NCBI GenBank assembly: GCA_024508675.1
Contig: JANINQ010000003.1
Location: forward strand, 62,001 to 126,000
DNA length: 64,000 bases
Source of the DNA: Afipia sp.
Lineage (GTDB): Bacteria; Pseudomonadota; Alphaproteobacteria; Rhizobiales; Xanthobacteraceae
Direction: 5' to 3'
A model generated the notes under the pieces. The model did not search any database and had not been told where the DNA came from. It was given only the letters and a program-made list of their open reading frames with translations. A program made the translations under genes and the position numbers. Below are positions 47,111-59,943 of the stretch, one piece after another; position 1 is the stretch's first letter, and each line of letters opens with the position of its first letter.

Positions 47111-48081
47111 TGGCGCAGCAACCGATCATCTTTGACCGCACGACCGGTGAGATGACCGGTGCGACTCCATGGGAGCGCACCATCGGCTTTGCATTGCTCG
47201 CAGGCTCGAAGGTCGGCGCCTACATGTCCCATCGCGGCTACAACAGCGCGGCCAATCTTCTGAAGGCGATGTTTCTGCCGGAGCGCGACATCAATGTCAT
47301 GCTCAATCCGGATGCCGCATTCTCGTTCCCTTACGGCGACGGTTACTGGAGCAAGCTGCTCAACCGCACCTTCAAGTATGAAGACGAGCTTGAACTGTTC
47401 CTGCTCGACTCCAGGGACGTCAACTACACGCTGATCGATTGTGGTGCGAACTACGGCTACTGGTCGGTGATGGTGTCCAGCAAGCGTTTCGGCGCGCGTC
47501 CGTCGATTGCGATGGAGCCGTCATCGCGGAATTATCCGCGCCTTGCGCACAACGCGAAGATCAATGGGGGCCGGTTTGAGGCGATCAACGCCGCCATCGG
47601 CGCTGCACGCGGCACCGCGCGCCTCTCGGGCAATCGTCACGAGGCCTTCAGCATCGCGGGCGCTCCGGAGGCCGGGGGCGAAGAGGTGCAGGTGCTGGCG
47701 CTCGATAATCTGATCGAGGACGGCAAGATTCCCGCGCAGGGCCGCTACATCATCAAGCTGGACGTCGAAGGCGTCGAGATCGATGCGATGAAGGGCGGCA
47801 AGCGCATTCTGGAAACGGATTCGGTCGTGGTCTGCGAGGAGCACGGCAACGATCCGACCCACAGCGTCTCGCGCTACATCCTCGAACAGACGCCGATGAA
47901 GGCGATCATCCATGATCCCGCGACGGACCGGTTCGAGGAACTGACCAAGCTCTCGACACTCGATCGCATCAAGGTGGCTTCGCATGTTGGCTACAACGTG
48001 TTCGCAACGTCGAGCGCGTTTTGGGAACAGCGCATCTACAGCATGAATTCTGGCAACGCGCGTCGCGCCATGACGACTTGA
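47110..48081 (+). CDS. FkbM-family methyltransferase inserted in the nuo operon
   Basis: A 323-residue SAM-dependent methyltransferase. The SAM-binding region is LIDCGANYGYWSV (about residues 115-127), followed by AMEPSSRNYPRLAHN and the FkbM hallmark KLDVEGVEIDAMKGG (about 217-231). The first 110 residues form an extra N-terminal region that I do not recognise. It is not a known complex I subunit. It starts within the nuoD stop and is followed 36 bp later by nuoE, so it must be cotranscribed with nuo. The substrate is unknown; a glycan, lipid or complex I protein are all possible. Confidence 0.86.
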   Translation: MAQQPIIFDRTTGEMTGATPWERTIGFALLAGSKVGAYMSHRGYNSAANLLKAMFLPERDINVMLNPDAAFSFPYGDGYWSKLLNRTFKYEDELELFLLDSRDVNYTLIDCGANYGYWSVMVSSKRFGARPSIAMEPSSRNYPRLAHNAKINGGRFEAINAAIGAARGTARLSGNRHEAFSIAGAPEAGGEEVQVLALDNLIEDGKIPAQGRYIIKLDVEGVEIDAMKGGKRILETDSVVVCEEHGNDPTHSVSRYILEQTPMKAIIHDPATDRFEELTKLSTLDRIKVASHVGYNVFATSSAFWEQRIYSMNSGNARRAMTT

Positions 48082-48117
48082 GGGAAGTGGCGCAATGAAA
48101 GACCGAAAGATTTAACG

Positions 48118-48756
48118 ATGGCCGTCCGCCGTTTGGCCCCGAAAGAAGTGCAACCCACCAGCTTCGCGTTTACCGCGGAGAATCTGGAATGGGCGAAAGC
48201 GCAGATCGCGAAATATCCGCCCGGCCGTCAGGCGTCGGCGGTGATCCCGATCCTGTGGCGCGTGCAGGAACAGCATGAAGGCTGGGTGTCGGAAGTCGCG
48301 ATCCGCGCGGTCGCCGATCTTCTCGACATGCCGTACATTCGCGTGCTGGAAATTGCGACCTTCTACACGATGTTCCAGCTCGAGCCGGTGGGCAAGAAGG
48401 CTCACGTGCAGGTCTGCGGCACCACGCCCTGCATGCTGCGCGGTTCGAAGGACCTGATCGAGGTTTGCAAGAACCGCATCCATCACGATCCGTTCCACGT
48501 GTCGGCTGACGGCAATTTCTCGTGGGAGGAGGTCGAGTGCCTCGGCGCCTGCGTGAATGCGCCGATGGTGATGATCTGGAAGGACACTTATGAGGATCTG
48601 ACTCCGGAGAGCCTGAACAAGGTTCTCGATGGCTTCGCGTCCGGCAATCCGCCGAAGCCCGGCCCGCAGATCGACCGTCAGTATGCCGCGCCGGCAAGCG
48701 GTCCCACCTCGCTCAACTCGGACGATGCAGTCAAGCCGCCGAAAGGTGCATCATGA
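48118..48756 (+). CDS. nuoE: NADH-quinone oxidoreductase subunit E
   Basis: A 212-residue thioredoxin-fold subunit with a 2Fe-2S cluster. Its four cysteines lie in VCGTTPCM and [10 protein letters not shown]. The last 40 residues are Pro/Ser-rich and variable. It works with NuoF and NuoG in the NADH-oxidising tip. Its stop overlaps a 59-residue membrane protein gene. Confidence 0.96.
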   Translation: MAVRRLAPKEVQPTSFAFTAENLEWAKAQIAKYPPGRQASAVIPILWRVQEQHEGWVSEVAIRAVADLLDMPYIRVLEIATFYTMFQLEPVGKKAHVQVCGTTPCMLRGSKDLIEVCKNRIHHDPFHVSADGNFSWEEVECLGACVNAPMVMIWKDTYEDLTPESLNKVLDGFASGNPPKPGPQIDRQYAAPASGPTSLNSDDAVKPPKGAS

Positions 48757-48932
48757 GCGGGCAGCTTCTCAAGCACATGGCGTTTCATGCCGCCTGCGCG
48801 GCGGTGTTCATCTTTGTGCTGAACTTCTACATCCTGAAAACCGAACTTCAGTCCGCTGTGTTCTGGGCCATCGGCTTCGGCGTCATGGCGGCGGGTCTGG
48901 CGTATCAGCAATCCAAGCGTTCGGGGTCTTAA
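48753..48932 (+). CDS. 59-residue membrane protein between nuoE and nuoF
   Basis: A small gene starting [19 protein letters not shown] and overlapping the nuoE stop by ATGA. Two hydrophobic helices are visible (about 9-26 and 32-50), with a charged tail ending KRSGS. The frame is fully closed (ATG to TAA). Translational coupling and position inside a subunit operon support a real gene. It matches no canonical subunit I know and may be a lineage-specific accessory or assembly factor of complex I. Confidence 0.75.
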   Translation: MSGQLLKHMAFHAACAAVFIFVLNFYILKTELQSAVFWAIGFGVMAAGLAYQQSKRSGS

Positions 48933-48942
48933 GGTAGCGATC

Positions 48943-50268
<1,326 letters not shown>

Positions 50269-50315
50269 GCGATGCTGCGCGGACACCGAACGCAAGTTGA
50301 GAAAGACTTGAGGCC

Positions 50316-52391
50316 ATGACCATACTCATCATCGATGGCAAAGAGATCGATGTGCCGGCCGAATACACGCTGTTGCAGGCGTGCGAGGCGGCGGGCGCCG
50401 AGATTCCGCGCTTCTGCTATCACGAGCGGCTGTCGATCGCCGGCAACTGCCGGATGTGCCTCGTCGAGGTGAAGGGCGGCCCGAAGCCGGTCGCGAGCTG
50501 CGCCTGGGGCGTGCGCGATTGCCGCCCCGGCCCCAAGGGCGAACCGCCGGAGATCTCCACGCGTTCGCCGATGGTGAAGAAGGCGCGCGAAGGCGTGATG
50601 GAGTTCCTGCTGATCAACCATCCGCTCGATTGCCCGATCTGCGATCAGGGCGGCGAGTGCGATCTGCAGGATCAGGCGATGGGCTACGGCGTGGACACCA
50701 CCCGTTTCGCCGAGAACAAGCGCGCTGTCGAAGACAAGTATCTCGGCGCGCTGGTGAAGACCTCGATGACCCGCTGCATCCAGTGCACGCGTTGCGTCCG
50801 CTTCTCCACCGAAGTGTGCGGCGTGCCGGAAATGGGCCTGACCGGCCGCGGCGAGGACGTCGAGATCACGACTTATCTGCAAACCGCGCTGACGTCCGAG
50901 TTGCAGGGCAACCTCGTAGACATCTGCCCGGTGGGTGCGCTGACTTCGAAGCCTTATGCGTTTGCCGCGCGTCCTTGGGAACTCGGCAAGACCCAGTCCA
51001 TCGACGTGATGGATGCTGTCGGTTCCAACATCCGCGTCGATACACGCGGCCGCGAAGTGATGCGCATCCTGCCGCGCGTCAATGAGAACGTGAACGAGGA
51101 GTGGATCTCCGACAAGACGCGCCACATCGTCGATGGCCTGCGCACGCAGCGTCTCGACCGGCCGTACATTCGCGAGAACGGCAAGCTGCGCGCTGCATCG
51201 TGGTCCGAAGCTTTCGCTGCTATCGCTGCGAAGACCGCCTCGCTGCATGGCCCGCGCATCGGAGCGATCGCGGGCGATCTCGCTGCCGTCGAAGACATGT
51301 ACGCGCTCAAGGAACTGCTGGCTCAGTTCGGATCGAACAACGTCGCGACGCAGGATGGCGCAGCCTTCGATCCGAAGGCGGGACGTGCCTCCTACATCTT
51401 CAATCCGACCATCGCGGGCATCGAGCAGGCCGATGCGCTGCTGATCATCGGCTCCAATCCGCGCAAGGAAGCGTCTGTGCTCAACGCGCGCATCCGCAAG
51501 CGCTGGCGCACCGGCGCGCTCAAGGTTGGTGTGATCGGAGAAAATCCCGATCTGACGTACGACTATGAGCATCTTGGCGCGGGCGCCGAGACGCTGACCG
51601 ATCTCGCGGCAGGCAAGCACTCGTTCGCCGACGTGTTGAAGAACGCGAAGAATCCGATCGTGCTGGTCGGCGCGGGCGTTGCCGCCCGTCATGACGGCGC
51701 GGCGGTGTTGGCGCTGGCGGCGAAGCTCGCGTTGGACTTCGGCGTGGTGAAGGACGGCTGGAACGGTTTTGCGGTTCTGCAGAAGGCGGCCTCGCAGGTC
51801 GGCGCGCTGGACATCGGCTTCGCGCCCGGCGCGGGTACCCTGACCGTGGCGCAGATGACCACGTTCGGCACGCTCGATGTGCTTTTCTCGCTCGGCGCTG
51901 ACGAGATCAGCCCGGCTGACGGCACTTTCGTTGTCTACATCGGCACTCATGGCGACAAGGGCGCGCACCGCGCCGATGTCATCCTGCCGGGCGCGGCTTA
52001 CACCGAGAAGGCTGGCATCTACGTCAACACCGAAGGCCGCGTACAGATGGCCAACCGTGCCGCGTTCCCGCCGGGAGAAGCGCGCGAGGATTGGGCGATC
52101 ATCCGCGCGCTGTCCGAAGCGGTGGCTAAGAAGCTGCCGTTCGACTCTCTGGCGCAGTTGCGTCAGGCGTTGTTCAAGGCTGTGCCGCACCTGATGCGGA
52201 TCGACCAGATCGAAGCTGGCGATGCGGCGGGCGTGAAGGCGCTTGCGGCGCGTGGCGGCTCGGTCGAGAAGGGCGCCTTCAAGAGCCCGATCGAGGATTT
52301 CTATCTGACCAACCCCATCGCGCGGGCGTCCGCGGTGATGGCTGAATGTTCGAGACTCGCCTCCGGGCGGATGCTGACGGCGGCGGAGTGA
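50316..52391 (+). CDS. nuoG: NADH-quinone oxidoreductase subunit G
   Basis: A 691-residue Fe-S subunit. The N-terminal ferredoxin 2Fe-2S site uses [15 protein letters not shown] and a later cysteine. A His/Cys-ligated 4Fe-4S follows in [14 protein letters not shown], and a further 4Fe-4S in [10 protein letters not shown]. The C-terminal two thirds resemble molybdopterin oxidoreductases without the cofactor. nuoH starts 10 bp later. The long antisense frame over this gene is a codon-bias artefact. Confidence 0.96.
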   Translation: MTILIIDGKEIDVPAEYTLLQACEAAGAEIPRFCYHERLSIAGNCRMCLVEVKGGPKPVASCAWGVRDCRPGPKGEPPEISTRSPMVKKAREGVMEFLLINHPLDCPICDQGGECDLQDQAMGYGVDTTRFAENKRAVEDKYLGALVKTSMTRCIQCTRCVRFSTEVCGVPEMGLTGRGEDVEITTYLQTALTSELQGNLVDICPVGALTSKPYAFAARPWELGKTQSIDVMDAVGSNIRVDTRGREVMRILPRVNENVNEEWISDKTRHIVDGLRTQRLDRPYIRENGKLRAASWSEAFAAIAAKTASLHGPRIGAIAGDLAAVEDMYALKELLAQFGSNNVATQDGAAFDPKAGRASYIFNPTIAGIEQADALLIIGSNPRKEASVLNARIRKRWRTGALKVGVIGENPDLTYDYEHLGAGAETLTDLAAGKHSFADVLKNAKNPIVLVGAGVAARHDGAAVLALAAKLALDFGVVKDGWNGFAVLQKAASQVGALDIGFAPGAGTLTVAQMTTFGTLDVLFSLGADEISPADGTFVVYIGTHGDKGAHRADVILPGAAYTEKAGIYVNTEGRVQMANRAAFPPGEAREDWAIIRALSEAVAKKLPFDSLAQLRQALFKAVPHLMRIDQIEAGDAAGVKALAARGGSVEKGAFKSPIEDFYLTNPIARASAVMAECSRLASGRMLTAAE

Positions 52392-52401
52392 GCGTGACCC
52401 G

Positions 52402-53442
52402 ATGACCGAGTTTTTCGCAAGCGAACTCTGGACCGGCTATCTGTGGCCGCTCATCATCATCGCGGCGCAGAGCGTGCTGCTGCTGGTGGTGCTGCTGGTC
52501 GCGATTGCCTACATCCTGCTGGCCGACCGCAAGATCTGGGCGGCGGTGCAGATCCGCCGCGGCCCCAACGTGGTGGGTCCATGGGGCCTGCTGCAGTCCT
52601 TCGCGGACTTGCTCAAGTTCGTGCTGAAAGAGCCGACGATTCCGGACGGCTCGAATAAGGCCGTGTTCCTGCTCGCGCCGCTGGTGACCTGCGTGCTCGC
52701 GCTGGCTGCGTGGGCGGTGATCCCGGTCAATCTCAACTGGGTGATCGCGGACATCAATGTCGGCGTTCTTTACATCTTCGCGATCTCGTCGCTGTCGGTC
52801 TACGGCATCATCATGGCGGGCTGGTCGTCGAACTCGAAGTATCCGTTCCTCGCGGCGCTTCGCTCCGCGGCGCAGATGGTGTCCTATGAAGTTTCCATCG
52901 GCTTCGTCATCATCACCGTTCTGCTGTGCGTCGGCTCGCTGAATCTCAGTGCCATCGTGGCGGCGCAGGACACCAAGCTCGGCATCCTCGGCTGGTACTG
53001 GCTGCCGCTGTTCCCGATGTTCGTGGTGTTCTACGTCTCGACGCTGGCGGAAACCAACCGTCCGCCGTTCGACCTCGTGGAAGCGGAATCCGAACTGGTC
53101 GCGGGCTTCATGACCGAATACGGCTCGACGCCGTATCTGCTGTTCATGCTCGGCGAATACGTCGCGATCTGCACCATGTGCGCGCTGGCGACGATCCTGT
53201 TCCTCGGTGGCTGGCTGTCGCCGATCCCGTTCGCGCCGTTCACCTGGGTGCCGGGCGTGATCTGGTTCGCGCTGAAGCTGTTCTTCATGTTCTTCCTGAT
53301 CGCGATGGCGAAGGCGATTGTGCCGCGCTACCGCTACGACCAGCTCATGCGTCTGGGCTGGAAGGTGTTTCTGCCGCTGTCGCTGGCGATGGTCATCATC
53401 GTCGCCGGTGTGCTGCAGTTCGCGAACCTGGCGCCGAAGTGA
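52402..53442 (+). CDS. nuoH: NADH-quinone oxidoreductase subunit H
   Basis: A 346-residue membrane subunit with about eight helices that joins the quinone site to the proton channels. Signatures include [19 protein letters not shown] near residue 41 and the loop [22 protein letters not shown] near 214, with the conserved acidic residues intact. nuoI starts 7 bp after its stop. Confidence 0.97.
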   Translation: MTEFFASELWTGYLWPLIIIAAQSVLLLVVLLVAIAYILLADRKIWAAVQIRRGPNVVGPWGLLQSFADLLKFVLKEPTIPDGSNKAVFLLAPLVTCVLALAAWAVIPVNLNWVIADINVGVLYIFAISSLSVYGIIMAGWSSNSKYPFLAALRSAAQMVSYEVSIGFVIITVLLCVGSLNLSAIVAAQDTKLGILGWYWLPLFPMFVVFYVSTLAETNRPPFDLVEAESELVAGFMTEYGSTPYLLFMLGEYVAICTMCALATILFLGGWLSPIPFAPFTWVPGVIWFALKLFFMFFLIAMAKAIVPRYRYDQLMRLGWKVFLPLSLAMVIIVAGVLQFANLAPK

Positions 53443-53449
53443 GGGCATC

Positions 53450-53938
53450 ATGGGCATAGCATCCACAGCCAATTCGCTTCTGCTGAAAGAGTTCGTCTCG
53501 GCGTTCTTCCTCGCCATGCGTTACTTCTTCAAGCCGAAGCCGACACTGAACTATCCCTTCGAGAAGGGACCGATCTCTCCGCGCTTCCGCGGCGAGCACG
53601 CGCTGCGCCGTTATCCGAACGGCGAAGAGCGTTGCATCGCCTGCAAGCTGTGCGAGGCGATCTGCCCGGCGCAGGCCATCACCATTGAGGCCGGCCCGCG
53701 CCGCAACGACGGCACCCGCCGCACGGTGCGCTACGACATCGACATGGTGAAGTGCATCTATTGCGGCCTTTGCCAGGAAGCCTGTCCGGTCGATGCCATC
53801 GTCGAAGGGCCGAATTTCGAATTCGCGACGGAAACGCGCGAGGAACTTTATTATGACAAGGCGAGACTGCTCGCCAACGGTGACCGCTGGGAGCGCGAGA
53901 TTGCGAAGAATATCGAACTCGATGCGCCGTACCGGTGA
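53450..53938 (+). CDS. nuoI: NADH-quinone oxidoreductase subunit I
   Basis: A 162-residue ferredoxin-type subunit carrying clusters N6a and N6b. The two motifs are [15 protein letters not shown] and [15 protein letters not shown]. An amphipathic N-terminal helix anchors it to the membrane arm. The start at MGIAST follows nuoH directly. The C-terminal [15 protein letters not shown] block is typical of alphaproteobacteria. Confidence 0.97.
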   Translation: MGIASTANSLLLKEFVSAFFLAMRYFFKPKPTLNYPFEKGPISPRFRGEHALRRYPNGEERCIACKLCEAICPAQAITIEAGPRRNDGTRRTVRYDIDMVKCIYCGLCQEACPVDAIVEGPNFEFATETREELYYDKARLLANGDRWEREIAKNIELDAPYR

Positions 53939-53947
53939 GGTGAGGGT

Positions 53948-54586
53948 ATGATCGGTCCCGCGCTCTTCTTTTATCTGTTTGCCGGCGTCTGCGTGGCGTC
54001 CGCGGTCATGGTCGTGACCTCGCGGAATCCTGTCCACTCCGTGCTGTTCCTGATCCTCGCGTTCGTCAACGCGGCCGGGCTGTTCATGCTGCTCGGCGCA
54101 GAATTCCTCGCGATGATCCTTGTCGTCGTTTACGTCGGCGCGGTCGCGGTGCTGTTCCTGTTCGTGATCATGATGCTCGATGTCGACTTCGCAGAACTGC
54201 GTCAGGGCTTCATCGAATATTTGCCGTTCGGCCTTCTGATCGGCGCGGTGTTCCTTGCCGAACTGTTGCTGGTCGCGGGCGGCTGGGTGCTGAACCCGAA
54301 TATCGCGAAAGCGATCACGGCTCCGATCCCGGGCGGCGTTACCAACACCGAGGCGCTCGGCCTCGTGCTCTATACGAAGTATCTGCCGTACTTCCAGCTA
54401 GCGGGTCTCGTGCTGCTGGTCGCGATGATCGGCGCCATCGTGCTCACGCTGCGGCACAAGCCGAGCGTCAAGCGTCAGGACATCAACGTACAGAACGCCC
54501 GCACCAAGGCGGCGGCGATGGATGTGCGCAAGGTGACCACAGGGCAGGGCCTGCAGGATGCGGATTCCGGGGAGTGGGTTAAATGA
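53948..54586 (+). CDS. nuoJ: NADH-quinone oxidoreductase subunit J
   Basis: A 212-residue membrane subunit with five helices. It has the conserved [20 protein letters not shown] and [20 protein letters not shown] segments near the N-terminus, which include the pi-bulge helix thought to gate the quinone-to-proton coupling. The C-terminal polar tail (about 50 residues) is variable. It overlaps nuoK by ATGA. Confidence 0.95.
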   Translation: MIGPALFFYLFAGVCVASAVMVVTSRNPVHSVLFLILAFVNAAGLFMLLGAEFLAMILVVVYVGAVAVLFLFVIMMLDVDFAELRQGFIEYLPFGLLIGAVFLAELLLVAGGWVLNPNIAKAITAPIPGGVTNTEALGLVLYTKYLPYFQLAGLVLLVAMIGAIVLTLRHKPSVKRQDINVQNARTKAAAMDVRKVTTGQGLQDADSGEWVK

Positions 54587-54891
54587 CGATCGGTCTCGGT
54601 CATTACCTCGCCGTCGCGGCGATCCTGTTCACGCTCGGCATTCTCGGCATCTTCCTGAACCGGAAGAACGTCATCGTTATCCTGATGTCGATCGAACTTA
54701 TCCTGCTCGCCGTGAACATCAACCTTGTGGCGTTCTCGGCGTTCCTCGGCGACATCGTGGGACAGGTTTACGCGCTGCTGGTGCTGACAGTGGCTGCCGC
54801 GGAGGCCGCCATCGGTCTCGCGGTGCTGGTGGTGTTCTTCCGTAATCGCGGGTCGATTGCGGTCGAAGACATCAATCTGATGAAGGGCTAA
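54583..54891 (+). CDS. nuoK: NADH-quinone oxidoreductase subunit K
   Basis: A 102-residue three-helix membrane subunit (MrpC-like). It has [36 protein letters not shown] with the conserved glutamate, and [13 protein letters not shown] with the second glutamate. Both carboxylates used in proton transfer are present. The start overlaps the nuoJ stop. Confidence 0.97.
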   Translation: MTIGLGHYLAVAAILFTLGILGIFLNRKNVIVILMSIELILLAVNINLVAFSAFLGDIVGQVYALLVLTVAAAEAAIGLAVLVVFFRNRGSIAVEDINLMKG

Positions 54892-54898
54892 TGGGGCG

Positions 54899-56992
54899 AT
54901 GATCCAGGCTATTGTATTCCTGCCGCTCATCGGCGCGCTGATCGCGGGTGCGATCGCGCTGCTTGGCGCGCACGGGCGCAATCCGAGCGGCGACGAAATG
55001 GATCATGCGCATGATCATAGTCATGGGCATGACGATCATGGCCATGGCGCGGCTCATGCCCATGCGGCTCACGACGACCATGGCCACGATGCCCACGGTC
55101 ATGACGATCATGGCCCGGTCGAGCCGCCGGCGGCAGGCTCCCGTGCTGCGGAGATAATCACCACCGCGCTGCTGCTGATCTCGGCTGCGTTGTCATGGGT
55201 CACGCTGGTCGATGTCGGGCTGCTGCATCAGGATGCGCGCGTCCAGCTCTTCAACTGGATCGGCTCCGGCAATCTCGTGGTCAACTGGGCATTCCGGGTC
55301 GATACGCTGACCGCCGTTATGCTGGTGGTGGTGACCTCGGTGTCGTCGCTCGTGCATCTCTATTCGATCGGCTACATGCACGAAGACCCGAACCGTCCGC
55401 GGTTCATGGCCTATCTGTCGCTCTTCACCTTCATGATGCTCATGCTGGTGACCGCCGATAACCTCGTGCAGATGTTCTTCGGCTGGGAAGGCGTGGGCCT
55501 CGCCAGCTACCTGCTGATCGGCTTCTGGTTTCAGAAGCCCTCGGCCAATGCAGCCGCCATCAAGGCCTTCGTGGTCAACCGCGTCGGCGACTTCGGCTTC
55601 CTGATCGGCATCTTCTCGCTGTTCCTGATGGTCGGTTCGGTGGATTTCGACACCATCTTCGCCGCTGCATCCGGCCTGACGGGCAAGACCATCCACTTCT
55701 TCCACTGGAACGTCGACGCGCTGACGCTGATCTGCCTGTTCCTGTTCATGGGCGCGATGGGCAAGTCGGCGCAGTTCCTGCTGCACACCTGGTTGCCGGA
55801 CGCGATGGAAGGCCCGACGCCTGTGTCGGCGCTGATCCACGCCGCGACCATGGTTACCGCCGGCGTGTTCATGGTGGCGCGTCTGTCGCCTCTATTCGAA
55901 CTCGCGCCGAATGCGCAGGCGTTCGTGATGCTGATCGGCGCGACCACGGCGATGTTCGCCGCCACCGTCGGCCTCGTGCAGAACGACATCAAGCGCATCA
56001 TCGCGTACTCGACCTGTTCGCAGCTCGGCTACATGTTCGTAGCGATGGGAGCAGGGGCCTATTCGGTGGGCATGTTCCACCTTTTCACGCACGCCTTCTT
56101 CAAGGCGCTGCTGTTCCTGGGCGCTGGCTCCGTGATCCACGCGATGCATCACGAGCAGGACATCCGCGCCATGGGCGGCCTGAAAGACCGCATTCCGTTC
56201 ACTTACATCACCATGGTGATCGGAACGCTGGCGCTGACCGGCTTCCCGCTGACAGCGGGTTACTTCTCCAAGGACGCGATCATCGAGTCCGCGTTCGTGG
56301 CGCATAATCCGTTCGCGCTCTACGGCTTCCTCTGCACCGTGGTCGCCGCGGGCCTGACCTCGTTCTATTCATGGCGTCTGATCTTCAAGACCTTCCATGG
56401 CGAGCCGCACGACAAGCACCACTACGATGCAGCGCATGAAAGCCCGTACACGATGCTGATCCCGCTCGGCGTGCTCGCCGTGGGGTCGATCCTGGCCGGC
56501 TTCCCGTTCAAGGAACTGTTTGCCGGTCACGGTGTCGAGGAGTTCTTCCGCGAGTCGCTGAAAAATCATCCGCACATTCTGGAAGAGATGCATCACATCC
56601 CGGCGGCGATCGCGTTCCTGCCGACGGTGATGATGGTGATCGGCTTCCTGGTGTCGTACCTGTTCTATATCCGCAAGCCGTATCTGCCGGTCGAACTCGC
56701 GAACCAGCAGCCGCTGCTCTACAGGTTCTTCCTCAACAAGTGGTACTTCGACGAGCTGTACGAGATCATCTTCGTGCGTCCGGCGAAGTGGCTGGGCCGC
56801 TTCCTCTGGAAGAAGGGCGACGGCTTCATCATCGACGGCTTTGGCCCGGACGGTGTCTCGGCGCGTGTGCTTGACGTGACGCGCAATGTCGTCCGCCTGC
56901 AGACCGGTTATCTTTATCACTATGCCTTCGCGATGCTGATCGGCGTGGCCGGTCTCATCACATGGTTCATCTTCGGTCTCGGGGGCCAATAA
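54899..56992 (+). CDS. nuoL: NADH-quinone oxidoreductase subunit L with His-rich insertion
   Basis: A 697-residue antiporter-like proton-pumping subunit with the long lateral helix at its C-terminus. The core [20 protein letters not shown] and the [15 protein letters not shown] segment are intact. Between helix 1 and helix 2 (residues 31-72) lies an unusual insertion with 15 histidines and 10 aspartates, in patterns such as [13 protein letters not shown]. It explains most of the extra length over a typical NuoL (about 610-650). The insertion could bind divalent metals. The start lies 7 bp after nuoK. Confidence 0.96.
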   Translation: MIQAIVFLPLIGALIAGAIALLGAHGRNPSGDEMDHAHDHSHGHDDHGHGAAHAHAAHDDHGHDAHGHDDHGPVEPPAAGSRAAEIITTALLLISAALSWVTLVDVGLLHQDARVQLFNWIGSGNLVVNWAFRVDTLTAVMLVVVTSVSSLVHLYSIGYMHEDPNRPRFMAYLSLFTFMMLMLVTADNLVQMFFGWEGVGLASYLLIGFWFQKPSANAAAIKAFVVNRVGDFGFLIGIFSLFLMVGSVDFDTIFAAASGLTGKTIHFFHWNVDALTLICLFLFMGAMGKSAQFLLHTWLPDAMEGPTPVSALIHAATMVTAGVFMVARLSPLFELAPNAQAFVMLIGATTAMFAATVGLVQNDIKRIIAYSTCSQLGYMFVAMGAGAYSVGMFHLFTHAFFKALLFLGAGSVIHAMHHEQDIRAMGGLKDRIPFTYITMVIGTLALTGFPLTAGYFSKDAIIESAFVAHNPFALYGFLCTVVAAGLTSFYSWRLIFKTFHGEPHDKHHYDAAHESPYTMLIPLGVLAVGSILAGFPFKELFAGHGVEEFFRESLKNHPHILEEMHHIPAAIAFLPTVMMVIGFLVSYLFYIRKPYLPVELANQQPLLYRFFLNKWYFDELYEIIFVRPAKWLGRFLWKKGDGFIIDGFGPDGVSARVLDVTRNVVRLQTGYLYHYAFAMLIGVAGLITWFIFGLGGQ

Positions 56993-58500
56993 TGACAACC
57001 TGGCCCATCCTTTCCGTCGTTACCTTCCTGCCGGTTGTCGGCGCGATCCTGATTTATCTCAGTCGCGGCGATGACGAGGCCGCGCGGCGCAACGCGCGCT
57101 GGATCGCGCTGTGGACCACGATCGTCACCTTCGCGGTGTCGGTCATTCTGGTGCTGCGGTTTGATCCGGCCCAGCCGGGCTTCCAGTTCGTCGAGAAGAC
57201 GTCCTGGCTGGCCAATGGCATCGGCTACCACATGGGCGTGGACGGCATTTCGCTGCCGTTCGTGATCCTGACCACCGCGCTGATGCCGTTCTGCATTTTG
57301 GCAAGCTGGAAGTCGGTCACGCTGCGCGTGCGCGAATACATGATGGCGTTTCTGTTCCTGGAAACGCTGATGGTCGGCACCTTCTCGGCGCTCGATCTCG
57401 TGCTGTTCTACCTGTTCTTCGAAGGCGGCCTTATTCCGATGTTCCTGATCATCGGCGTGTGGGGCGGCCCGCGCCGGGTCTATGCCAGCTTCAAGTTCTT
57501 CCTCTACACGCTGCTCGGCTCGGTGCTGATGCTGCTCGCCATCATGGCGCTGTATCTGAACGCCGGAACCACCGACATCCCGACGCTGATGACCACCGCC
57601 GTGCCGCGCAACCTGCAGACCTGGGCATGGCTGGCGTTCTTCGCCTCGTTCGCGGTGAAGATGCCGATGTGGCCGGTCCACACCTGGCTGCCGGACGCGC
57701 ACGTTGAGGCGCCGACTGCGGGCTCTGTCGTGCTGGCCGCGATCCTGCTGAAAATGGGCGGCTACGGCTTCCTCCGCTTCTCGCTGCCGATGTTCCCGTT
57801 GGCGTCGCATGACTTCGCGCCGCTGGTGTTCTCGCTCTCCGTGATCGCGATCGTCTACACCTCGCTGGTCGCGCTGATGCAGGAAGACATCAAGAAGCTG
57901 ATCGCTTATTCGTCCGTCGCGCATATGGGCTTCGTGACCATGGGTATCTTCGCGGGCACCACGCAGGGCGTCGCCGGCGGCGTGTTCCAGATGGTGTCGC
58001 ACGGCATCGTGTCGGGCGCGCTGTTCCTTTGCGTCGGCGTGGTCTACGACCGGCTGCACACCCGCGAGATCGCAGCCTATGGCGGCCTCGTAAACCGTAT
58101 GCCGCTGTACGCCTTCGTGTTCCTCGTGTTCACCATGGCCAATGTCGGCCTGCCGGGCACCTCGGGCTTCGTCGGCGAATTTCTCACGCTGCTCGGCACT
58201 TTCCGGGTCAGCATTCCGACCGCGTTCTTCGCGACGCTGGGCGTCATTCTCTCGGCGGGCTACGCGTTGTGGCTCTACCGCAAGGTGGTGTTCGGCGTGC
58301 TGGACAAGCCGTCGCTGGCCAGCATCAAGGATCTGACGCTGCGGGAAGGGATCATTCTCGCGCCGCTCGTCATCCTCACCATTCTGTTCGGCGTGTATCC
58401 GAAGCCGGTGCTCGATATGTCGGCGGCCTCGGTGCAGCAGCTTGTCAACAACTACAACACCGCCATCACCGCCGTGAAAGCGGCGGCGCTGGTTCAGTAA
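56992..58500 (+). CDS. nuoM: NADH-quinone oxidoreductase subunit M
   Basis: A 502-residue antiporter-like subunit with about 14 helices. Features include [13 protein letters not shown], the [22 protein letters not shown] helix with the key glutamate, and [30 protein letters not shown]. The start is the ATG inside the nuoL stop (TAATG). nuoN follows 15 bp after its stop. Confidence 0.97.
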   Translation: MTTWPILSVVTFLPVVGAILIYLSRGDDEAARRNARWIALWTTIVTFAVSVILVLRFDPAQPGFQFVEKTSWLANGIGYHMGVDGISLPFVILTTALMPFCILASWKSVTLRVREYMMAFLFLETLMVGTFSALDLVLFYLFFEGGLIPMFLIIGVWGGPRRVYASFKFFLYTLLGSVLMLLAIMALYLNAGTTDIPTLMTTAVPRNLQTWAWLAFFASFAVKMPMWPVHTWLPDAHVEAPTAGSVVLAAILLKMGGYGFLRFSLPMFPLASHDFAPLVFSLSVIAIVYTSLVALMQEDIKKLIAYSSVAHMGFVTMGIFAGTTQGVAGGVFQMVSHGIVSGALFLCVGVVYDRLHTREIAAYGGLVNRMPLYAFVFLVFTMANVGLPGTSGFVGEFLTLLGTFRVSIPTAFFATLGVILSAGYALWLYRKVVFGVLDKPSLASIKDLTLREGIILAPLVILTILFGVYPKPVLDMSAASVQQLVNNYNTAITAVKAAALVQ

Positions 58501-58515
58501 CGGGACACTCGGTCG

Positions 58516-59943
58516 ATGACGTTCGCAGGATATTCGCTGCTTCCCGTGCTGCCGGAACTGGTGCTGGCGGTTGGCGCCATGGCGCTCCTGATGCTGGGCG
58601 CATTCCGTGGTCCGCAGACCACGCAGCTTGTGACCGGCATTGCGGTGGTGCTTCTCGCTGTCACCGGCGCGCTGATCTTCTGGCTACCGGCAGGCAAGCT
58701 GACCACGTTCGGCGGCAGCTTCATTGTCGATGACTATGCGCGCTTCCTGAAGGTTCTGGCGCTGATCGGCTCGGGCGTGACGCTGATCCTGTCGCGGTCC
58801 TATCTCGCCGAGCAGGCGAAGATCTTCGAGTACGCGATCCTGGTGCTGCTCTCGACCACCGGAATGATGGTGCTGATCTCGTCCGGCGACCTGATCATGC
58901 TCTATCTCGGCCTCGAACTGATGAGTCTTGCGCTCTATGTCGTCGCCGCCAGCCACCGCGACGACACCAAGTCCACCGAAGCAGGCCTGAAGTATTTCGT
59001 CCTCGGCGCGCTGTCCTCGGGCATGCTGCTGTATGGCGCATCGCTGATTTACGGCTTCACCGGTACGGTCAGCTTCGCCGGCATCGCGGCGGAAGCGAAG
59101 GGCGGCAATATCGGCCTGTTGTTCGGCCTCGTGTTCCTGCTGGCTGGCCTCTGCTTCAAGATTTCGGCTGTGCCGTTCCACATGTGGACGCCGGACGTGT
59201 ACGAAGGCGCGCCGACACCTGTGACGGCATTCTTCGCATCCGCGCCGAAGGTTGCGGCGCTCGCCGTGTTCACCCGCGTGGCGCTGACCGCGTTCCCCGG
59301 CATCGTGCCGCAGTGGCAGCAGATCGTGGTGTTCGTCTCCATCGCCTCGATGGCGCTGGGCTCGTTCGCGGCCATCGGCCAGAAGAACATCAAGCGCCTG
59401 ATGGCATATTCCTCCATCGGTCACATGGGTTTCGCGCTGGTCGGCCTTGCCGCCGGAACGCAGCAGGGCGCGCAGGGCGTGCTGGTCTATATCGCGATCT
59501 ATGTCGCGATGACGCTCGGCACCTTCGCGATCATCCTGGCGATGAAGCGCAATGGTCGCGCCGTGGAAACGATCTCGGATTTTGCCGGACTTTCGCGCAC
59601 GAATCCGGTTCTCGCGTTCTTCTTCGCCATGTTCCTGTTCTCGCTGGCGGGTATTCCGCCGCTCGCGGGTTTCTTTGCGAAGTTCTACGTGTTCCTCGCT
59701 GCGGTGAAGGCCGGGCTGTTCACGCTCGCGGTGCTTGGTGTTCTCTCCAGCGTGGTGGGCGCGTTCTACTATCTCAGCATCGTCAAGGTGATGTATTTCG
59801 ACGAGCCGAAGGAAGCGATGGAACCGATGCGCCTTGAACTGCGGGTGGTGCTGGCGGTGGCCGGTGTCTTCAACCTGCTGTTCTTCGTCTATCCGGCGCC
59901 GCTGGTGAACGCGGCGACCACCGCAGCGAAGTCGCTGTTTTAA
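58516..59943 (+). CDS. nuoN: NADH-quinone oxidoreductase subunit N
   Basis: A 475-residue third antiporter-like subunit. It has [20 protein letters not shown] near residue 130, the [20 protein letters not shown] block and [20 protein letters not shown], all standard. It ends the complex I genes. Its stop overlaps the birA start (TAATG), so the housekeeping genes downstream are translationally linked to nuo. Confidence 0.97.
   Translation: MTFAGYSLLPVLPELVLAVGAMALLMLGAFRGPQTTQLVTGIAVVLLAVTGALIFWLPAGKLTTFGGSFIVDDYARFLKVLALIGSGVTLILSRSYLAEQAKIFEYAILVLLSTTGMMVLISSGDLIMLYLGLELMSLALYVVAASHRDDTKSTEAGLKYFVLGALSSGMLLYGASLIYGFTGTVSFAGIAAEAKGGNIGLLFGLVFLLAGLCFKISAVPFHMWTPDVYEGAPTPVTAFFASAPKVAALAVFTRVALTAFPGIVPQWQQIVVFVSIASMALGSFAAIGQKNIKRLMAYSSIGHMGFALVGLAAGTQQGAQGVLVYIAIYVAMTLGTFAIILAMKRNGRAVETISDFAGLSRTNPVLAFFFAMFLFSLAGIPPLAGFFAKFYVFLAAVKAGLFTLAVLGVLSSVVGAFYYLSIVKVMYFDEPKEAMEPMRLELRVVLAVAGVFNLLFFVYPAPLVNAATTAAKSLF

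Noticed and set aside
54992-55111. CRISPR-like or tandem-repeat array
   Set aside because: The repeated CATGAC-type units are in frame and encode the His/Asp stretch of NuoL; there are no spacers and no cas genes in the window.
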